Shown here: one piece after another, positions 9,058 through 19,454 of the stretch
Layout: the number at the start of each line of letters is the position of its first letter
Position numbering within the stretch: the stretch's first letter is position 1
From: Phocaeicola vulgatus ATCC 8482
GTDB lineage: Bacteria > Bacteroidota > Bacteroidia > Bacteroidales > Bacteroidaceae
Direction: 5' to 3'
DNA length: 64,000 nt
Assembly (NCBI RefSeq): GCF_000012825.1
Contig: NC_009614.1
Span: 682,001-746,000 of the forward strand
Notes under the pieces: generated by a model
Told to the model about the DNA's origin: nothing
Database searches by the model: none
What the model saw: the letters and a program-made list of their open reading frames with translations, nothing else
Translations under genes and position numbers: made by a program

Positions 9058-11406
9058 TCAATAACCGAAACCGGTTGCTTTTACATACACCTTATAATCT
9101 TTAATCATGCCGGGAGCTCCCTGTTCCGCACGTGGCAGAATACGGAAACCGGTCACGTTATATTCTTTGCCGAGATCTATCACCACCTGATGAGGATAAG
9201 CCGTATTATCTACCGTCTGCCAGAAAGTACTTTCTTGCAGGTCATAAATCTTGTCGGCTGTGCGGTTACCGCTACGGGTTTCCTCGCTGTCGGCATAAAC
9301 AATCTTCCAGTTTTCACGAGAGATTTTCTGTCCTTTCTCATCCAACACATCAAACTCCGCAATGGCGGCAATGTTGGTATTATCAAAAGAAGACAGCCCT
9401 TCCAGACAGAAGTAACGTCCTTTCGTAACAGGAACTTTCACTTCTTGCCAACCGTTACCTGGTTTGAAAGTACCGGCAGATACCGGTGTTTCCTTCTCCA
9501 GTTTGATGGTCTGCCCCTGTTTACGATGCGTTTCAGGAACAGCCACACGAAGCATATCCAGGATAGGTTTGTTCAATCCGACAATGGTTGCCTCTTTCGG
9601 GCCTTTCAAGTCAAGAACGATGATTTCATTCACTCCTTTTTTCAGCCAACAACCCGGCATGAACAGGGTTTGTTGAGGACCGATTTCCCAGAAACGTCCC
9701 ATGGCATGACCGTTCACCCATACCATACCTTTTCCCCAAGACTCCATGTTCAGGAATGTATCAGCCACCTTATCCAAGGTAAAAGTAGCGCGATAGTAGG
9801 CCGGAACACTTTCATCATTTTTCTCTATGCCACAGGCGGCAGACGAGTTCATATCCTGAAAGTTCCGGGAAGATACAAATTCATAATCTACGGGAAGATT
9901 ATAAACAGTCCAGCCTTTCAACGTTTCAGCATTCTTACCGTTCACCAGTTCCACTTTCTCGGTAATTCCCTTGCGGTCGTGAATGGACTTGTCAAAGTTC
10001 ACACGCCCCATGGCTTCCACCAATAAATCAAGCTGTGTACCGGCTTTTAATGCAGGCAGTGTAAGTTCCTGTTCTCCACCACGGCGATCCAGACGCCCCA
10101 ACAGTTTCCCGTCGGCAAAAACCTGTGTCCAGTCATGCTGTTCGGTGATTTTCAGAACGGTTCCCGCTTTCACATCTTCCGGCAAATGGGTACGGTACAG
10201 GATACTTCCCCAGCCTTGGTCAAATTTCTCCATCGGCTGGATTTCCTCTGTCTGCTTCGGTTCGGACAGATTGTCAACCAACGGAGCTATTTGAGTGAAT
10301 TTAATGGCAGGGATTTCCATAACCGGTAAAGCTTCAGGAACTTTAGGCAATGTCTGTCCTTCGTCCAAGTAGTCCTTCAACATATCACGTAAAGCAAAAT
10401 ACTTGTCGGTGGTCCAGCCTGCTTCGCTGATAGGAGCGTCATAGTCATAGCTGCTGCACATAGCCGAGTAAGCCGGATTATTGGCACCACCCCACCAGCC
10501 AAAGGTCGTTCCTCCGTGGGTCATGTACAAACTGAAAGAAATACCTTTGTCCATCATCTCTTTCAGGCCATCCACCATGATTTGTCCGTCACGGGTTTCG
10601 TGCTTGCGCCCCCAGTGATCAAACCATCCGCTCCAGAACTCGCTGCACATCAACGGAGCGTCGGGACGTACTTCTTTCAGTTTGGCAAACTGCTTGTCGA
10701 TATCAGCTCCCGTACCAAAATTTATAGTCCAAAGCAAATCATCCAAACCATTATTCAGGAAATTAGAACTCCAGTCACATTGGAACAAAGGCACTTCAGT
10801 AAAGCCTGCGGCACGTACCGTATCACGGATGGCAGACACATAGGGCTTGTCCGTGCCATACGAACCATATTCGTTTTCCACCTGCACCATGATGATGTTA
10901 CCACCACGGGTAATCTGCAAATCCTGCAACTGCTTGCCCACTTCATGCATAAAGGCTCCCACGTGCTGCATATAGAAAGGATCGAGAGTACGAAGCTGCA
11001 CGCTGTCGTTCTTCAGCAGCCACCAAGGCAGCCCACCCATTTCCCATTCCGCACATACATACGGACCGGGACGCACAATGACGTACATACCATGCTTCTG
11101 AGCCAATTTACAGAAAGCTGCAATATCTTTATTACCTGTAAAATCATACTTACCGGGAGTTTCCTCATGCAAATTCCAAAAGACATACAGACAAAGCGTA
11201 TTCATGCCCAATGCTTTACACATTTCAATACGATGTTCCCAGTATTCACGGGGAATACGCGGATAATGCACCTCTGCCGCTTTGACCACGAACGGTTTCC
11301 CATTCAGCAGAAAGGTATTCTTACCCGCTTCGAATGTCCCGGGCTTATTGCCGGCACATCCTGCCAGCAGCAGGACCGCCAGCAACAAAGTCAGTAATTT
11401 CTTCAT
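9058..11406 (-). CDS. GH35 beta-galactosidase lipoprotein
   Basis: This 782-residue lipoprotein (lipobox LLAGC, Cys17) carries a GH35 catalytic TIM barrel at about residues 25-345. The family acid/base is Glu179 in the NEYGSYG motif, and the nucleophile is Glu256 in CSEFWSGW. Both are intact. The C-terminal half contains the GH35 beta-sandwich domains (about 380-600, with the MGRFWEIGPQQTLF motif) and an F5/8 type C-like region at about 640-780. GH35 enzymes remove terminal beta-galactose, often beta-1,3-linked, which suits trimming of arabinogalactan or of galactosyl side chains. The gene is last in a tight three-gene operon (16 bp from the GH51 gene) and is followed by a strong terminator. 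Confidence 0.93.
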   Translation of the reverse strand: MKKLLTLLLAVLLLAGCAGNKPGTFEAGKNTFLLNGKPFVVKAAEVHYPRIPREYWEHRIEMCKALGMNTLCLYVFWNLHEETPGKYDFTGNKDIAAFCKLAQKHGMYVIVRPGPYVCAEWEMGGLPWWLLKNDSVQLRTLDPFYMQHVGAFMHEVGKQLQDLQITRGGNIIMVQVENEYGSYGTDKPYVSAIRDTVRAAGFTEVPLFQCDWSSNFLNNGLDDLLWTINFGTGADIDKQFAKLKEVRPDAPLMCSEFWSGWFDHWGRKHETRDGQIMVDGLKEMMDKGISFSLYMTHGGTTFGWWGGANNPAYSAMCSSYDYDAPISEAGWTTDKYFALRDMLKDYLDEGQTLPKVPEALPVMEIPAIKFTQIAPLVDNLSEPKQTEEIQPMEKFDQGWGSILYRTHLPEDVKAGTVLKITEQHDWTQVFADGKLLGRLDRRGGEQELTLPALKAGTQLDLLVEAMGRVNFDKSIHDRKGITEKVELVNGKNAETLKGWTVYNLPVDYEFVSSRNFQDMNSSAACGIEKNDESVPAYYRATFTLDKVADTFLNMESWGKGMVWVNGHAMGRFWEIGPQQTLFMPGCWLKKGVNEIIVLDLKGPKEATIVGLNKPILDMLRVAVPETHRKQGQTIKLEKETPVSAGTFKPGNGWQEVKVPVTKGRYFCLEGLSSFDNTNIAAIAEFDVLDEKGQKISRENWKIVYADSEETRSGNRTADKIYDLQESTFWQTVDNTAYPHQVVIDLGKEYNVTGFRILPRAEQGAPGMIKDYKVYVKATGFGY

Positions 11407-11422
11407 GTTTATTTATCTATTG

Positions 11423-13921
11423 TTATTTTTCATTCTTGTTTATCCGGATTACCGTAAATGAATAAGCCGGCAATTCATACCCGAATTTCTCGCTTACCTC
11501 CATTGTACCGGATACAGGACGAACCTGTTGGTCTGTCGGTTTTCCTGCCAAAACCGTCTTTACGGCAGTGGTGTTCATTCCTTCCAAAGACGGGAGCTCC
11601 ACTTGCGCATTCACCGCTACCGGCAGCAGATTCACCAGTTTCACGATCATATCTCCTGTCTTTCCGTCGCGGACTACCGACACACCTATCCGTTTCTTCA
11701 CCGCATCTTGTACATTATCCAAAGTCACGGAAGAAGCGATGTATTCACTGCCCGCATTTTGTCCGTACATCTGCTGCGCATAGTAACCTACGGTGGGTTT
11801 TACCTCCGTATTATTGAAATAAATCAAATCCGGATTCCACTGGGTATGTCCCTCCTTAGCCAGTAACGGAGCGTAAGAAGTCATGGTCACCACATCGGCA
11901 TTACGCTCCACGGAAGTCAGGTACAAGGCCTCGGCCAAAGCTGTTTCTATATTGTTGGGACGTCCCGGCAAATGAGCCGCATACTCTCCCAAATACACTT
12001 TCGCCTTGTTACGGTCATAACGGTCATAGAAATCCTGATTGTTGATAAACCATCCCGGGGTGTTATAATAATGTTCATCCACCATCGGAATACCCATCTT
12101 AGTGGCGAATTTCCAGCCTTCCTCATAATCACTGCCCTCATAGAACGGGCCTACCGTTCCGATAACGGTCACTTCGGGATATTTCTCCTTCACCGCATTG
12201 AAAATCATGGTGAAACGTTCTTCAAAGATATCGGTAATCAAATCCTCGTTACCAATACCGATGTACTTCAGATTGAAAGGTTTGGGATGTCCGGCTTGCG
12301 CACGCTTCTTTCCCCACACGGTCTTCTTCGCATCTCCATTCGCATATTCTATCAAATCCAGTACATCCTGCACGTACTGCGGCATTTCCTCCATCGGGAT
12401 TCCGCCTTGCTGACCGCCGCAACCCAGTTCGCCTACCGAGTGATGACTGCAAGTACCCGAATTCTGACAAGGCACTCCGGCTGCCACTACAGGAACAGGT
12501 TCGGCCCCCATATCCTCGCAGAACAAAAAATATTCATGATATCCCAGACCGCGGGTCTGATGATACCCCCACAAATTGCGCAGAGGCTTGCGTTCCTCCA
12601 ACGCTCCTATAGAGCCTTTCCAATCATAAATATTGTCCACACCATCTCCGTGAGCCACACATCCGCCGGGGAAACGGACAAAACGGGGATGAAGGTCCGC
12701 CAAAGTCTGTGTCAAATCGGCGCGCAGCCCGTTCTTCCTGCCTTTAAATGTATTCTGTGGGAAAAGAGAAACCATATCCAAGGCATACTTCCCAGCCATC
12801 TGCGGACAAACGGACAACACGGCATCCGCAGCATCCGCCGTTGCCGTCAGTACAGCCTTTTGTTTTTTCCACTCTGTAGATGAAACCCGAATAGCAGCCT
12901 GCGCAATTTCCTTGCCATCTTTGGTAGTCAGCCTCACAAGCACTTTTCCACCTTTCGTATCATCCAGCACTTTGGAAAACACAGAGAAGTCATACTTCTC
13001 ACCTTTTTTCACGGCAATACCGTCAAAACCGTTATTCACCAAGGCAGCACCCGGGCGGTGTACCTCTAACACTGCATAGTGAGCATTGTTAGCATGGATG
13101 GGACTGTCCTCACTGACAGACAGTTCCGCATCAGTACCCTGTATACTCCACGCATACGTGCTGTTCCAGTTCTTATCTCTTGCACCGTCTTTGGCAGAAT
13201 ATTCAAAATCACGGTTCTGAACCAGCTCCGCATAAAGTCCACCATCGGCTCCATAATTGATATCCTCAAAGAAAATACCTATCAGATGCTCGCTAATGGG
13301 CTTCACCCGTCCGGTATCCACCCGGATGGTGGCAGCGACCGGTTTCAGTCCGGCAAAGCGGACGGCATCCTGTTCGGTACGCTCATTATTCTGTATATCG
13401 CGGAATTTCTTATGCTCAGCAAAACGAATCAACTGTTCTATATCCGCATAAGGTACTTTCTGCATATAACCGTTCAAGGTATCTTTATCAAGGACAATCT
13501 GCCGGGCAGTGACCAGTCGGGGCACGGCAGGCTTCTCCGCATTGACATATTGTTGGGGAGCCCACTTCAACAAGTCGGAAGAATGGGAAGTACCCCATAC
13601 TTTTCCGCTGGGGGTAAGCTGCCACCGGCAATACCAACGTCCATCTTCCGCTTTTTCCAGAAGAGGTTTAATCATTCTCTTTTCCGCCCCCCAACGCCCG
13701 AAATCACATTTCAGATAGGCAAAGCCGTCGGATACACTCAGCCACTTGTCGCCATCGGGGCTCCATGCGAATTTCAGTCCGCTGCGTCCCTCGTCTTCCG
13801 GATGGGCGTAAGAGAAGATGTAGACCGAATCGGGCTCATTATATACTTTTTCCACGGCAGCACAGACGGATTGGCCTGCTGCCAATGAGGCGATTGCCAG
13901 AGATAATAAGGTCTTTTTCAT
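11423..13921 (-). CDS. GH51 alpha-L-arabinofuranosidase with N-terminal propeller-like extension
   Basis: This 832-residue secreted enzyme releases terminal alpha-L-arabinofuranose. A signal peptide covers residues 1-21. Residues about 25-130 resemble part of a GH43-type propeller (motifs KFAWSPDG and KVWGTSHSSDLLKW) and precede the GH51 body, which starts near residue 200 (HLIGIFFEDINYG). The acid/base is Glu559 in GIGNED, and a nucleophile candidate lies in the DEHYYN motif shortly after. A carbohydrate-binding-like sandwich is inserted near residues 255-385, and the C-terminal beta domain ends in the alpha-arabinofuranosidase pattern AYSFTVIRI. It is longer than the usual ~510-660 residues because of the N-terminal part. 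It sits in the middle of the operon, 27 bp after the double-GH43 gene. Confidence 0.92.
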   Translation of the reverse strand: MKKTLLSLAIASLAAGQSVCAAVEKVYNEPDSVYIFSYAHPEDEGRSGLKFAWSPDGDKWLSVSDGFAYLKCDFGRWGAEKRMIKPLLEKAEDGRWYCRWQLTPSGKVWGTSHSSDLLKWAPQQYVNAEKPAVPRLVTARQIVLDKDTLNGYMQKVPYADIEQLIRFAEHKKFRDIQNNERTEQDAVRFAGLKPVAATIRVDTGRVKPISEHLIGIFFEDINYGADGGLYAELVQNRDFEYSAKDGARDKNWNSTYAWSIQGTDAELSVSEDSPIHANNAHYAVLEVHRPGAALVNNGFDGIAVKKGEKYDFSVFSKVLDDTKGGKVLVRLTTKDGKEIAQAAIRVSSTEWKKQKAVLTATADAADAVLSVCPQMAGKYALDMVSLFPQNTFKGRKNGLRADLTQTLADLHPRFVRFPGGCVAHGDGVDNIYDWKGSIGALEERKPLRNLWGYHQTRGLGYHEYFLFCEDMGAEPVPVVAAGVPCQNSGTCSHHSVGELGCGGQQGGIPMEEMPQYVQDVLDLIEYANGDAKKTVWGKKRAQAGHPKPFNLKYIGIGNEDLITDIFEERFTMIFNAVKEKYPEVTVIGTVGPFYEGSDYEEGWKFATKMGIPMVDEHYYNTPGWFINNQDFYDRYDRNKAKVYLGEYAAHLPGRPNNIETALAEALYLTSVERNADVVTMTSYAPLLAKEGHTQWNPDLIYFNNTEVKPTVGYYAQQMYGQNAGSEYIASSVTLDNVQDAVKKRIGVSVVRDGKTGDMIVKLVNLLPVAVNAQVELPSLEGMNTTAVKTVLAGKPTDQQVRPVSGTMEVSEKFGYELPAYSFTVIRINKNEK

Positions 13922-13948
13922 GGTATATGCTTTATTGTCATGTTTCTT

Positions 13949-15892
13949 TTATAACGTGGGAACAACCTTCCTGATGGTTCCGTCCGGATTAAATTCCATA
14001 CGGTCTATACATACTTCACGATGCACGCCAGGACCCTTCTCACGATCTATAAAGTTCTTATTAATACGATGATATACAATGTACCACTCATCCGTACCCG
14101 GAATTTGTAGGACTGCATTGTGCGCAGGTCCATAGATTTCCTTTGCAGGATCCTGAATCAGTACCACCGGTTTCTTAGCAACCTTTATAGGACCTAGCGG
14201 AGATTTCGACGTACCGTATGCCACATGATAGTTGGGCGAACCGGTATCATCCACCGACCACATAAAGTAGTAAAGACCATTACGATAGAACACATATGCC
14301 GCTTCACGGAAAGCGTAATCTTTCAGACTTCCTCCTTTCGGTGTCAATACGGTCAAGGTATTCTTTTTGATGGAAACCATATCCTCATTCAGTTCGGCGC
14401 CCGCCATATAACCATTGCCCCAGTACAGATAGGATTTTCCCGAAACCGGATCGGTAAACACATCCACATCAATCTGCTGTCCGTGGCCCACGGGAGATTC
14501 AGTAATAATGGGATGTCCCAAGTCTTTGAACGGACCAATGGGTGAATCGGCTACCGCCACCCCAATCTGCTTGCCGCCTCCGGCTACAGGATTACCACTG
14601 AAATAGAAGAAATATTTATACTTTCCATCCACCATTTTCTCTTCAATGCACGGAGCCCATGCGTTTCCATCCGCCCATGCCACCTGATCGGATTTCAAAT
14701 CAAGCATCACCCCTTCATCTTTCCAGTCCTTCAGATTATCCGAAGAGAAGACACTGAAATACCATCCGCCCCATCCGGGCTGTCCGTCGGTGGTGGAATA
14801 GATATAATATTTTTTAGTCTGATGAGAATACAATATCTCGGGGTCAGCATGGAAACCTTGCAGCACGGGATTGTTGGGAATCGTCATATTGCCCATTTCC
14901 TTTGAAGGCCATTTGTCGGTGATGCGCTTCAACTCGGCACGGGTAATGGGGATGATAGTTCCGTGACGCGGATGAAAATTCATCTTCACCTCACTGTCTA
15001 TCACTTTAAAGTTTTTCAAATCGGTCGTTTCAGTAAACTGGTATTTACCTTTCATATAGACATCATACATCAAGATGTATTTATTCTGACCTATCAGTTT
15101 GAAAGTTCCCGCACCTTCCACCGCTTCCGGGGTCTGCTGCTTGTAGTCGGGTTCTTCCTCCCATTGTCCCGAAGTCAGTGAACGGGTAGTTGCTACCCGG
15201 ATGCCGTTTCCATGTCCTTCAGTTTTATAAAACAGGTGGTAGATTCCATCTTTATATACGATATCACCGTCTATGCAAGATTTCTTGTTTTCAGAGATGA
15301 AAAGCGGTTTCGGTTCACCTTCCAGGTCGGTAAATTCTTTATTGGCATAAGCATAATAAATCACATCTGCCCCATCACCATATTTCATTGACCAATAGAC
15401 CAAGTATTTTCCGGCTTCCGCATCGAAGATAGTCTGAGGAGCCCATACCCGTTTCAGTTTTTCCTGTCCGGCATAACGTTTCTGCATATTGATGACAGAA
15501 TGGTTCCAGTTCACCAAGTCTGTAGATTTCAGCAACACCATGGCACGATTGGAATCCCATCCATTGTCAGAAACCATATCGGTAACCACCATATAGAATG
15601 TCTTTCCGTCTTCGCAACGCAGGATATGCGGATCGCGCACACCACCGGTAGAACTGATGATTTTGGAATCAATGACAGGTTTGTTGTCATTCAGTGCCCA
15701 ATAGGTATATCCGTCCGTACTTACCGCATAGCATACGGCTTCCTCGCTGATGTGGTTACCTGTAAAATAGGTAAAGAGATAAGCTATGTAATCTTTTTCG
15801 GCTACATTGTTTTGACTATTGGCAGATTGCTGTGCTCCTGCCAGCCAGGGCACAAGACAAGCCAAAAAGAAAGTAAGGATTTTGTGTTTCAT
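13949..15892 (-). CDS. Double GH43 enzyme (two tandem five-bladed propellers)
   Basis: This 647-residue secreted protein has two complete GH43 catalytic domains. I start it at the ATG at 15892, since codons further upstream encode no signal peptide. The N-terminal GH43 (about 30-335) shows Asp in RDPHIL, Asp in CIDGDIVYKDG and Glu in VEGAGTF. The C-terminal GH43 (about 340-645) shows Asp in HADPEIL, Asp in QIDVDVFTD and Glu in REAAYVFYRNG. All three expected carboxylates are therefore present in each domain. GH43 enzymes here are probably arabinofuranosidases or xylosidases, but the subfamily cannot be assigned by eye. It is the first gene of the GH43-GH51-GH35 operon. Its N-terminal domain resembles the C-terminal domain of the protein at 34942-37398. 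Confidence 0.92.
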   Translation of the reverse strand: MKHKILTFFLACLVPWLAGAQQSANSQNNVAEKDYIAYLFTYFTGNHISEEAVCYAVSTDGYTYWALNDNKPVIDSKIISSTGGVRDPHILRCEDGKTFYMVVTDMVSDNGWDSNRAMVLLKSTDLVNWNHSVINMQKRYAGQEKLKRVWAPQTIFDAEAGKYLVYWSMKYGDGADVIYYAYANKEFTDLEGEPKPLFISENKKSCIDGDIVYKDGIYHLFYKTEGHGNGIRVATTRSLTSGQWEEEPDYKQQTPEAVEGAGTFKLIGQNKYILMYDVYMKGKYQFTETTDLKNFKVIDSEVKMNFHPRHGTIIPITRAELKRITDKWPSKEMGNMTIPNNPVLQGFHADPEILYSHQTKKYYIYSTTDGQPGWGGWYFSVFSSDNLKDWKDEGVMLDLKSDQVAWADGNAWAPCIEEKMVDGKYKYFFYFSGNPVAGGGKQIGVAVADSPIGPFKDLGHPIITESPVGHGQQIDVDVFTDPVSGKSYLYWGNGYMAGAELNEDMVSIKKNTLTVLTPKGGSLKDYAFREAAYVFYRNGLYYFMWSVDDTGSPNYHVAYGTSKSPLGPIKVAKKPVVLIQDPAKEIYGPAHNAVLQIPGTDEWYIVYHRINKNFIDREKGPGVHREVCIDRMEFNPDGTIRKVVPTL

Positions 15893-15919
15893 AATAATTA
15901 GTTCAAAAATTGTTTGATG

Positions 15920-15927
15920 CAAAGATA
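15920..15927 (-). promoter_or_regulatory. -7 box (TATCTTTG) of the GH43-GH51-GH35 operon
   Basis: TATCTTTG on the minus strand fits TAnnTTTG and lies 28 bases upstream of the ATG at 15892. No clear TTG lies at the -33 distance, as is common for activator-dependent promoters. Confidence 0.45.
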
Positions 15928-16020
15928 GAAAATACAATCCTAACGATGGGTATATAAATCTTTCAAAAGAGGGACTTTATTCGGTCAAATGGGGGAAAAT
16001 AGAAGTTTTACATCTTTTTT

Positions 16021-16056
16021 ATCCATTGTAAGAATCCACCGATCCCTACAATGGAT
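16021..16056. repeat. 10-bp perfect inverted repeat between GH30 and the GH43 operon
   Basis: ATCCATTGTA (16021-16030) and TACAATGGAT (16047-16056) flank a 16-base loop, 30 bp past the GH30 stop codon. On the minus strand the bases after it are A-rich rather than T-rich, so it is not a canonical terminator for the GH30 transcript. Confidence 0.5.
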
Positions 16057-16085
16057 ATCAATTTAACGAGGATTATTCCTTGTGA

Positions 16086-17594
16086 TCATTTTGTATAAAA
16101 TGTATTTAGAGAATGGGGCTGCAACGTCACCTCCAAATATTTTCCCGCCAGTTTTACACTCAAATTCTGTTGTTTGCCATTAAAATTCCCCGCCACTACC
16201 AAATACTGATTCTCAGGAGTCAGGAATATAATGACTGGTTGGTTATCCTCCCCCTTTGCCTTGTATTGTAAGATTTTTGATCCTGGAGCCACCATTTTGC
16301 TATAATGCTTTACTGCATAATACTCCGGGGTATAAACAAACGTACGCTTTTCCGAATCCACACGAATCAACGCATTCTGTTTCCATCCCCACGGACTTTC
16401 ACCTTTATCGGTCAAAATACAATTCCAAAAATTATATTCACAACATCCATTCCCTAAATAATGATTTATCAACTCAAATGTATGTTCTGCTGCCTTCCAA
16501 TCAAAACTACCCCAACCGCATTCGCTTTCCGAACAGATATATTCCCATTCGGGATGCTGTTTTCTTATGGAAGGAAGTATTTCACGTCCTTCCCATTGAA
16601 ATCCCATACCACGAATACAATTACATAAAGCCGTATCAGCAAGAATTGTTTCTACATGATCTTGGCGATTCGTATTAAAAGTACCTAAATAAAGCTTCAC
16701 CTCAGGATGCATTTGCCTCAAAGTAGGAGCTAAATATTCTTTATTGAAACGAATCGTACCGGTGGCAGTCCAGGCACAACCAGGATAAGGAGTGTAACTG
16801 TACGCTTCATTCTGATACATTACCATATCAATGGGAATTCCTTGTTCTTTATAGGCATCTATAAACCGACAAAAATAATCTGCATAAGTCTGCAAATAAC
16901 GTGGATCTTGAATCATAAAGTCAGTTGTCGCAAGTTGGCGAGGAAAAACTCCATCACGGGCACCGGTCAACTTCATTTCATTCTCATCAACCTGACCGCC
17001 TGTAGCACCATATAATAAATAATTCTGTTTCTCTGACAAACTATTAAACGGACTACTTAAAACCGGATAATCTCCATTTATTTTCATCCAGCTTGGAGGA
17101 CACCAAGGTGATATCCAAAATGTAAGATTCGGATTATATTTTTGTGCAGCACGTATGAAAGGAATAATAGTCTGTTTATCACGATTAATATTAAAATATC
17201 TCAATTCAAAGTCACCCTCCACTTCGTCACAACTATACCAAGAACGAGCGTAATCATTGGCTCCCATCGAAATTCGTCCACGCGTAATCCGTAAATCACC
17301 TTGCGGAGAAAATATATTATACAATATTTCATCTTGTTCAGTACGAGTTAATAACCCAAGAGCATCCCAACAAAGTTCATTGAAAGTAGTTCCCCAATTC
17401 TTGAAAGCAACACCGTTCTCTGTTCCATCTACCTGTAAAACAGGATTTTGTTCTGATTTTGACTGCAACTTCACTTTTGATTTTTGCCATACATTGCCTT
17501 CGGTACTACTAATCCAAGTCACAGACTGTGCATTTACAATCGTCGCAACAGTCAGTAACAGACCGATACAAAATAAGAATTTATTTTTTTTCAT
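16086..17594 (-). CDS. GH30-family glycosidase
   Basis: This 502-residue secreted enzyme has a signal peptide (1-22), a GH30 (beta/alpha)8 barrel at about 55-430 and the accompanying beta-sandwich, whose C-terminal strand ends HSLNTFYTK. The acid/base is Glu263 in MYQNEAYS. The nucleophile is one of the two glutamates in CSESECGW (Glu356 most likely). The segment TRGRISMGANDYARSWYS is typical of the GH30 subfamilies that include glucosylceramidases, beta-1,6-glucanases and beta-xylosidases. GH30 also contains endo-beta-1,6-galactanases, which would fit an arabinogalactan substrate, but I cannot assign the subfamily. It is the only enzyme in the ECF-sigma-controlled PUL, 105 bp after susD. Confidence 0.88.
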   Translation of the reverse strand: MKKNKFLFCIGLLLTVATIVNAQSVTWISSTEGNVWQKSKVKLQSKSEQNPVLQVDGTENGVAFKNWGTTFNELCWDALGLLTRTEQDEILYNIFSPQGDLRITRGRISMGANDYARSWYSCDEVEGDFELRYFNINRDKQTIIPFIRAAQKYNPNLTFWISPWCPPSWMKINGDYPVLSSPFNSLSEKQNYLLYGATGGQVDENEMKLTGARDGVFPRQLATTDFMIQDPRYLQTYADYFCRFIDAYKEQGIPIDMVMYQNEAYSYTPYPGCAWTATGTIRFNKEYLAPTLRQMHPEVKLYLGTFNTNRQDHVETILADTALCNCIRGMGFQWEGREILPSIRKQHPEWEYICSESECGWGSFDWKAAEHTFELINHYLGNGCCEYNFWNCILTDKGESPWGWKQNALIRVDSEKRTFVYTPEYYAVKHYSKMVAPGSKILQYKAKGEDNQPVIIFLTPENQYLVVAGNFNGKQQNLSVKLAGKYLEVTLQPHSLNTFYTK

Positions 17595-17699
17595 ACTATT
17601 AATGTTCTAATTATTTAAATACAAAAATTATTCAACAATTCGACAACAAGATGTAGATATACATACAAGTTATCGGATAAAAATGAGATTATCAATTTT

Positions 17700-19442
17700 T
17701 TAATTAACAGATGGATAACCTGGATTCTGCTTCAAGTTTGGATTCGTATTCAATGTAGTACGTGAAAGAGGTATCCACATCGTATGATTATCTGGATCCG
17801 GTTCTTTATCCCACCAAGTTCCCGAATTAAAAATCCCGAACCTGCATAAAGTCTGTCTACGTAAACCTTCTCCTAAAAATTCCCGTCCCCATTCATCCAA
17901 TAATTCCTGTTCTGTCAATGCACTCCCATTCTCAGGATACAAACTAGAAGAACCTGCTGGATAATAACGCTTCCGTACATAATTCAGTAATTTTTCCGCT
18001 TCTGCCTTTCTACCCTGATAAAAACGAATTTCTGCCAAATAATAATAAATTTCCGCTAAACGGATCAAAGCATAATCCGATTCTATTTTACCTGCATCAT
18101 CCGAACGATAAATAGGATATTTTATCAAACACCAACCTGAATTCTGATCTCCGTAAGCCATAGCCGATTTTGGAGTTTGGGTTCCACTAGAAGGATTGGG
18201 AGAGAAACTAGCAGGATCTGTATCGCGGAAAATACCTACTTGATCACGAATGTAAAGTTTGTAAGCTCCATTGTCCGAAGTAACATATTCCGTTCCATTT
18301 GCCGTTTCATAAGGTAGGTCGCCATACAAAAACATTCCTTCGCGTTTGCTATTTCCTAAATTTTTATACTTTTTCAGACGCACATCATCAGGATATTTCA
18401 TAAACTTACGGACCGGTTTTCCATTTTCAAAGGAATATTCATTTCCATTTAAATCTAATCCTGGCTGTAATGCATATTTGGGGTTACAATTCCCCCAATC
18501 TGTAAAACCGAAATATTTCGAAGAGAGGAACGGAGCAACCTGCCAAAACATTTCATAATCATAAAGCCAATGCATACCACCAAACGAGGATGGATAACCA
18601 AACAATAATTCATTAGACTTATCGTTATCCCAATCAAACGGCGCATCCCACCTATTATCTATATCATAGAAACCGTATTCACCATCTATAATTTTTTCAC
18701 AGTATTTTTCAGCTTCGACCGTCTTGTCCTCATCAATCCACCAACTGGCGTTCATATACAACCTTACCAATAAGGCAGCACAAGCTCCCAGGGTCCATTG
18801 ACCCTGCTTTAAGCCATTTCCATTATTACTTTCTTTTTTTTGTAACGCAGGCAATGATTCCAACAGCTCTTGTTCAATAAAAGCAAAAGTTTCTTTTGGC
18901 TCTGATTGTGCCGGCAACTCTGTAGTTGGATAATCCGTAACAATTGGTATATTATGTACTAAATCGAATATAGACATATACATCCACGCACGTAAAACAC
19001 GTGTTTGAGAAATAAAATCATCAAACTCTTGCTGTGAAAAGCCAAACTTTGCAGGATTCAGCTTACTTATATCAGAAATACTGGCATTACACTGAATGAT
19101 CCCTCTGTAAGTATCTTCCCAAATTGCATTAACATACCAATCATCAACAGTCCAAGTATGATAATGATAACGGAAATATTCACCGCCATTATACCAATGT
19201 TCCTCTCTTTGCACAGTCATATAATGGTCGGCAGAAAGTTCGCCAAACCAATACATCGCCCTACAACACAACCAATATCCGTGTCCGAAAGGACGTACAA
19301 ACGCCTGAAGAACATTCTCCTTGGTTTGATAGAATCCATCCTGAGGTACAATATCATAAGTAGTTTCCGACAAATCCGTACATCCCACTGATGCCAACAT
19401 TCCTAATCCCAGAAATATATTTTTTAATTTAAACGTTTTCAT
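17700..19442 (-). CDS. SusD/RagB-family lipoprotein of the ECF-sigma PUL
   Basis: This 580-residue surface glycan-binding lipoprotein has a lipobox ending at Cys21 (MLASVGC). TPR-like helices fill the N-terminal half, and the SusD C-terminal closing motif NLKQNPGYPSVN is present. It is encoded 12 bp after the STN-type susC, the standard susC-susD order, so the two should form a pedal-bin transporter complex. It is aromatic-rich (WYNGGEYFRYHYHTW near residue 85), which may be part of the ligand platform. This is a suggestion only. Confidence 0.93.
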   Translation of the reverse strand: MKTFKLKNIFLGLGMLASVGCTDLSETTYDIVPQDGFYQTKENVLQAFVRPFGHGYWLCCRAMYWFGELSADHYMTVQREEHWYNGGEYFRYHYHTWTVDDWYVNAIWEDTYRGIIQCNASISDISKLNPAKFGFSQQEFDDFISQTRVLRAWMYMSIFDLVHNIPIVTDYPTTELPAQSEPKETFAFIEQELLESLPALQKKESNNGNGLKQGQWTLGACAALLVRLYMNASWWIDEDKTVEAEKYCEKIIDGEYGFYDIDNRWDAPFDWDNDKSNELLFGYPSSFGGMHWLYDYEMFWQVAPFLSSKYFGFTDWGNCNPKYALQPGLDLNGNEYSFENGKPVRKFMKYPDDVRLKKYKNLGNSKREGMFLYGDLPYETANGTEYVTSDNGAYKLYIRDQVGIFRDTDPASFSPNPSSGTQTPKSAMAYGDQNSGWCLIKYPIYRSDDAGKIESDYALIRLAEIYYYLAEIRFYQGRKAEAEKLLNYVRKRYYPAGSSSLYPENGSALTEQELLDEWGREFLGEGLRRQTLCRFGIFNSGTWWDKEPDPDNHTMWIPLSRTTLNTNPNLKQNPGYPSVN

Positions 19443-19454
19443 AAAGTAATAAAT

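Noticed and set aside
8992-10026. Long plus-strand open frame antisense to the GH35 gene
   Set aside because: It lies wholly opposite a clear GH35 gene, has no signal, domain or promoter, and its composition mirrors the coding strand.
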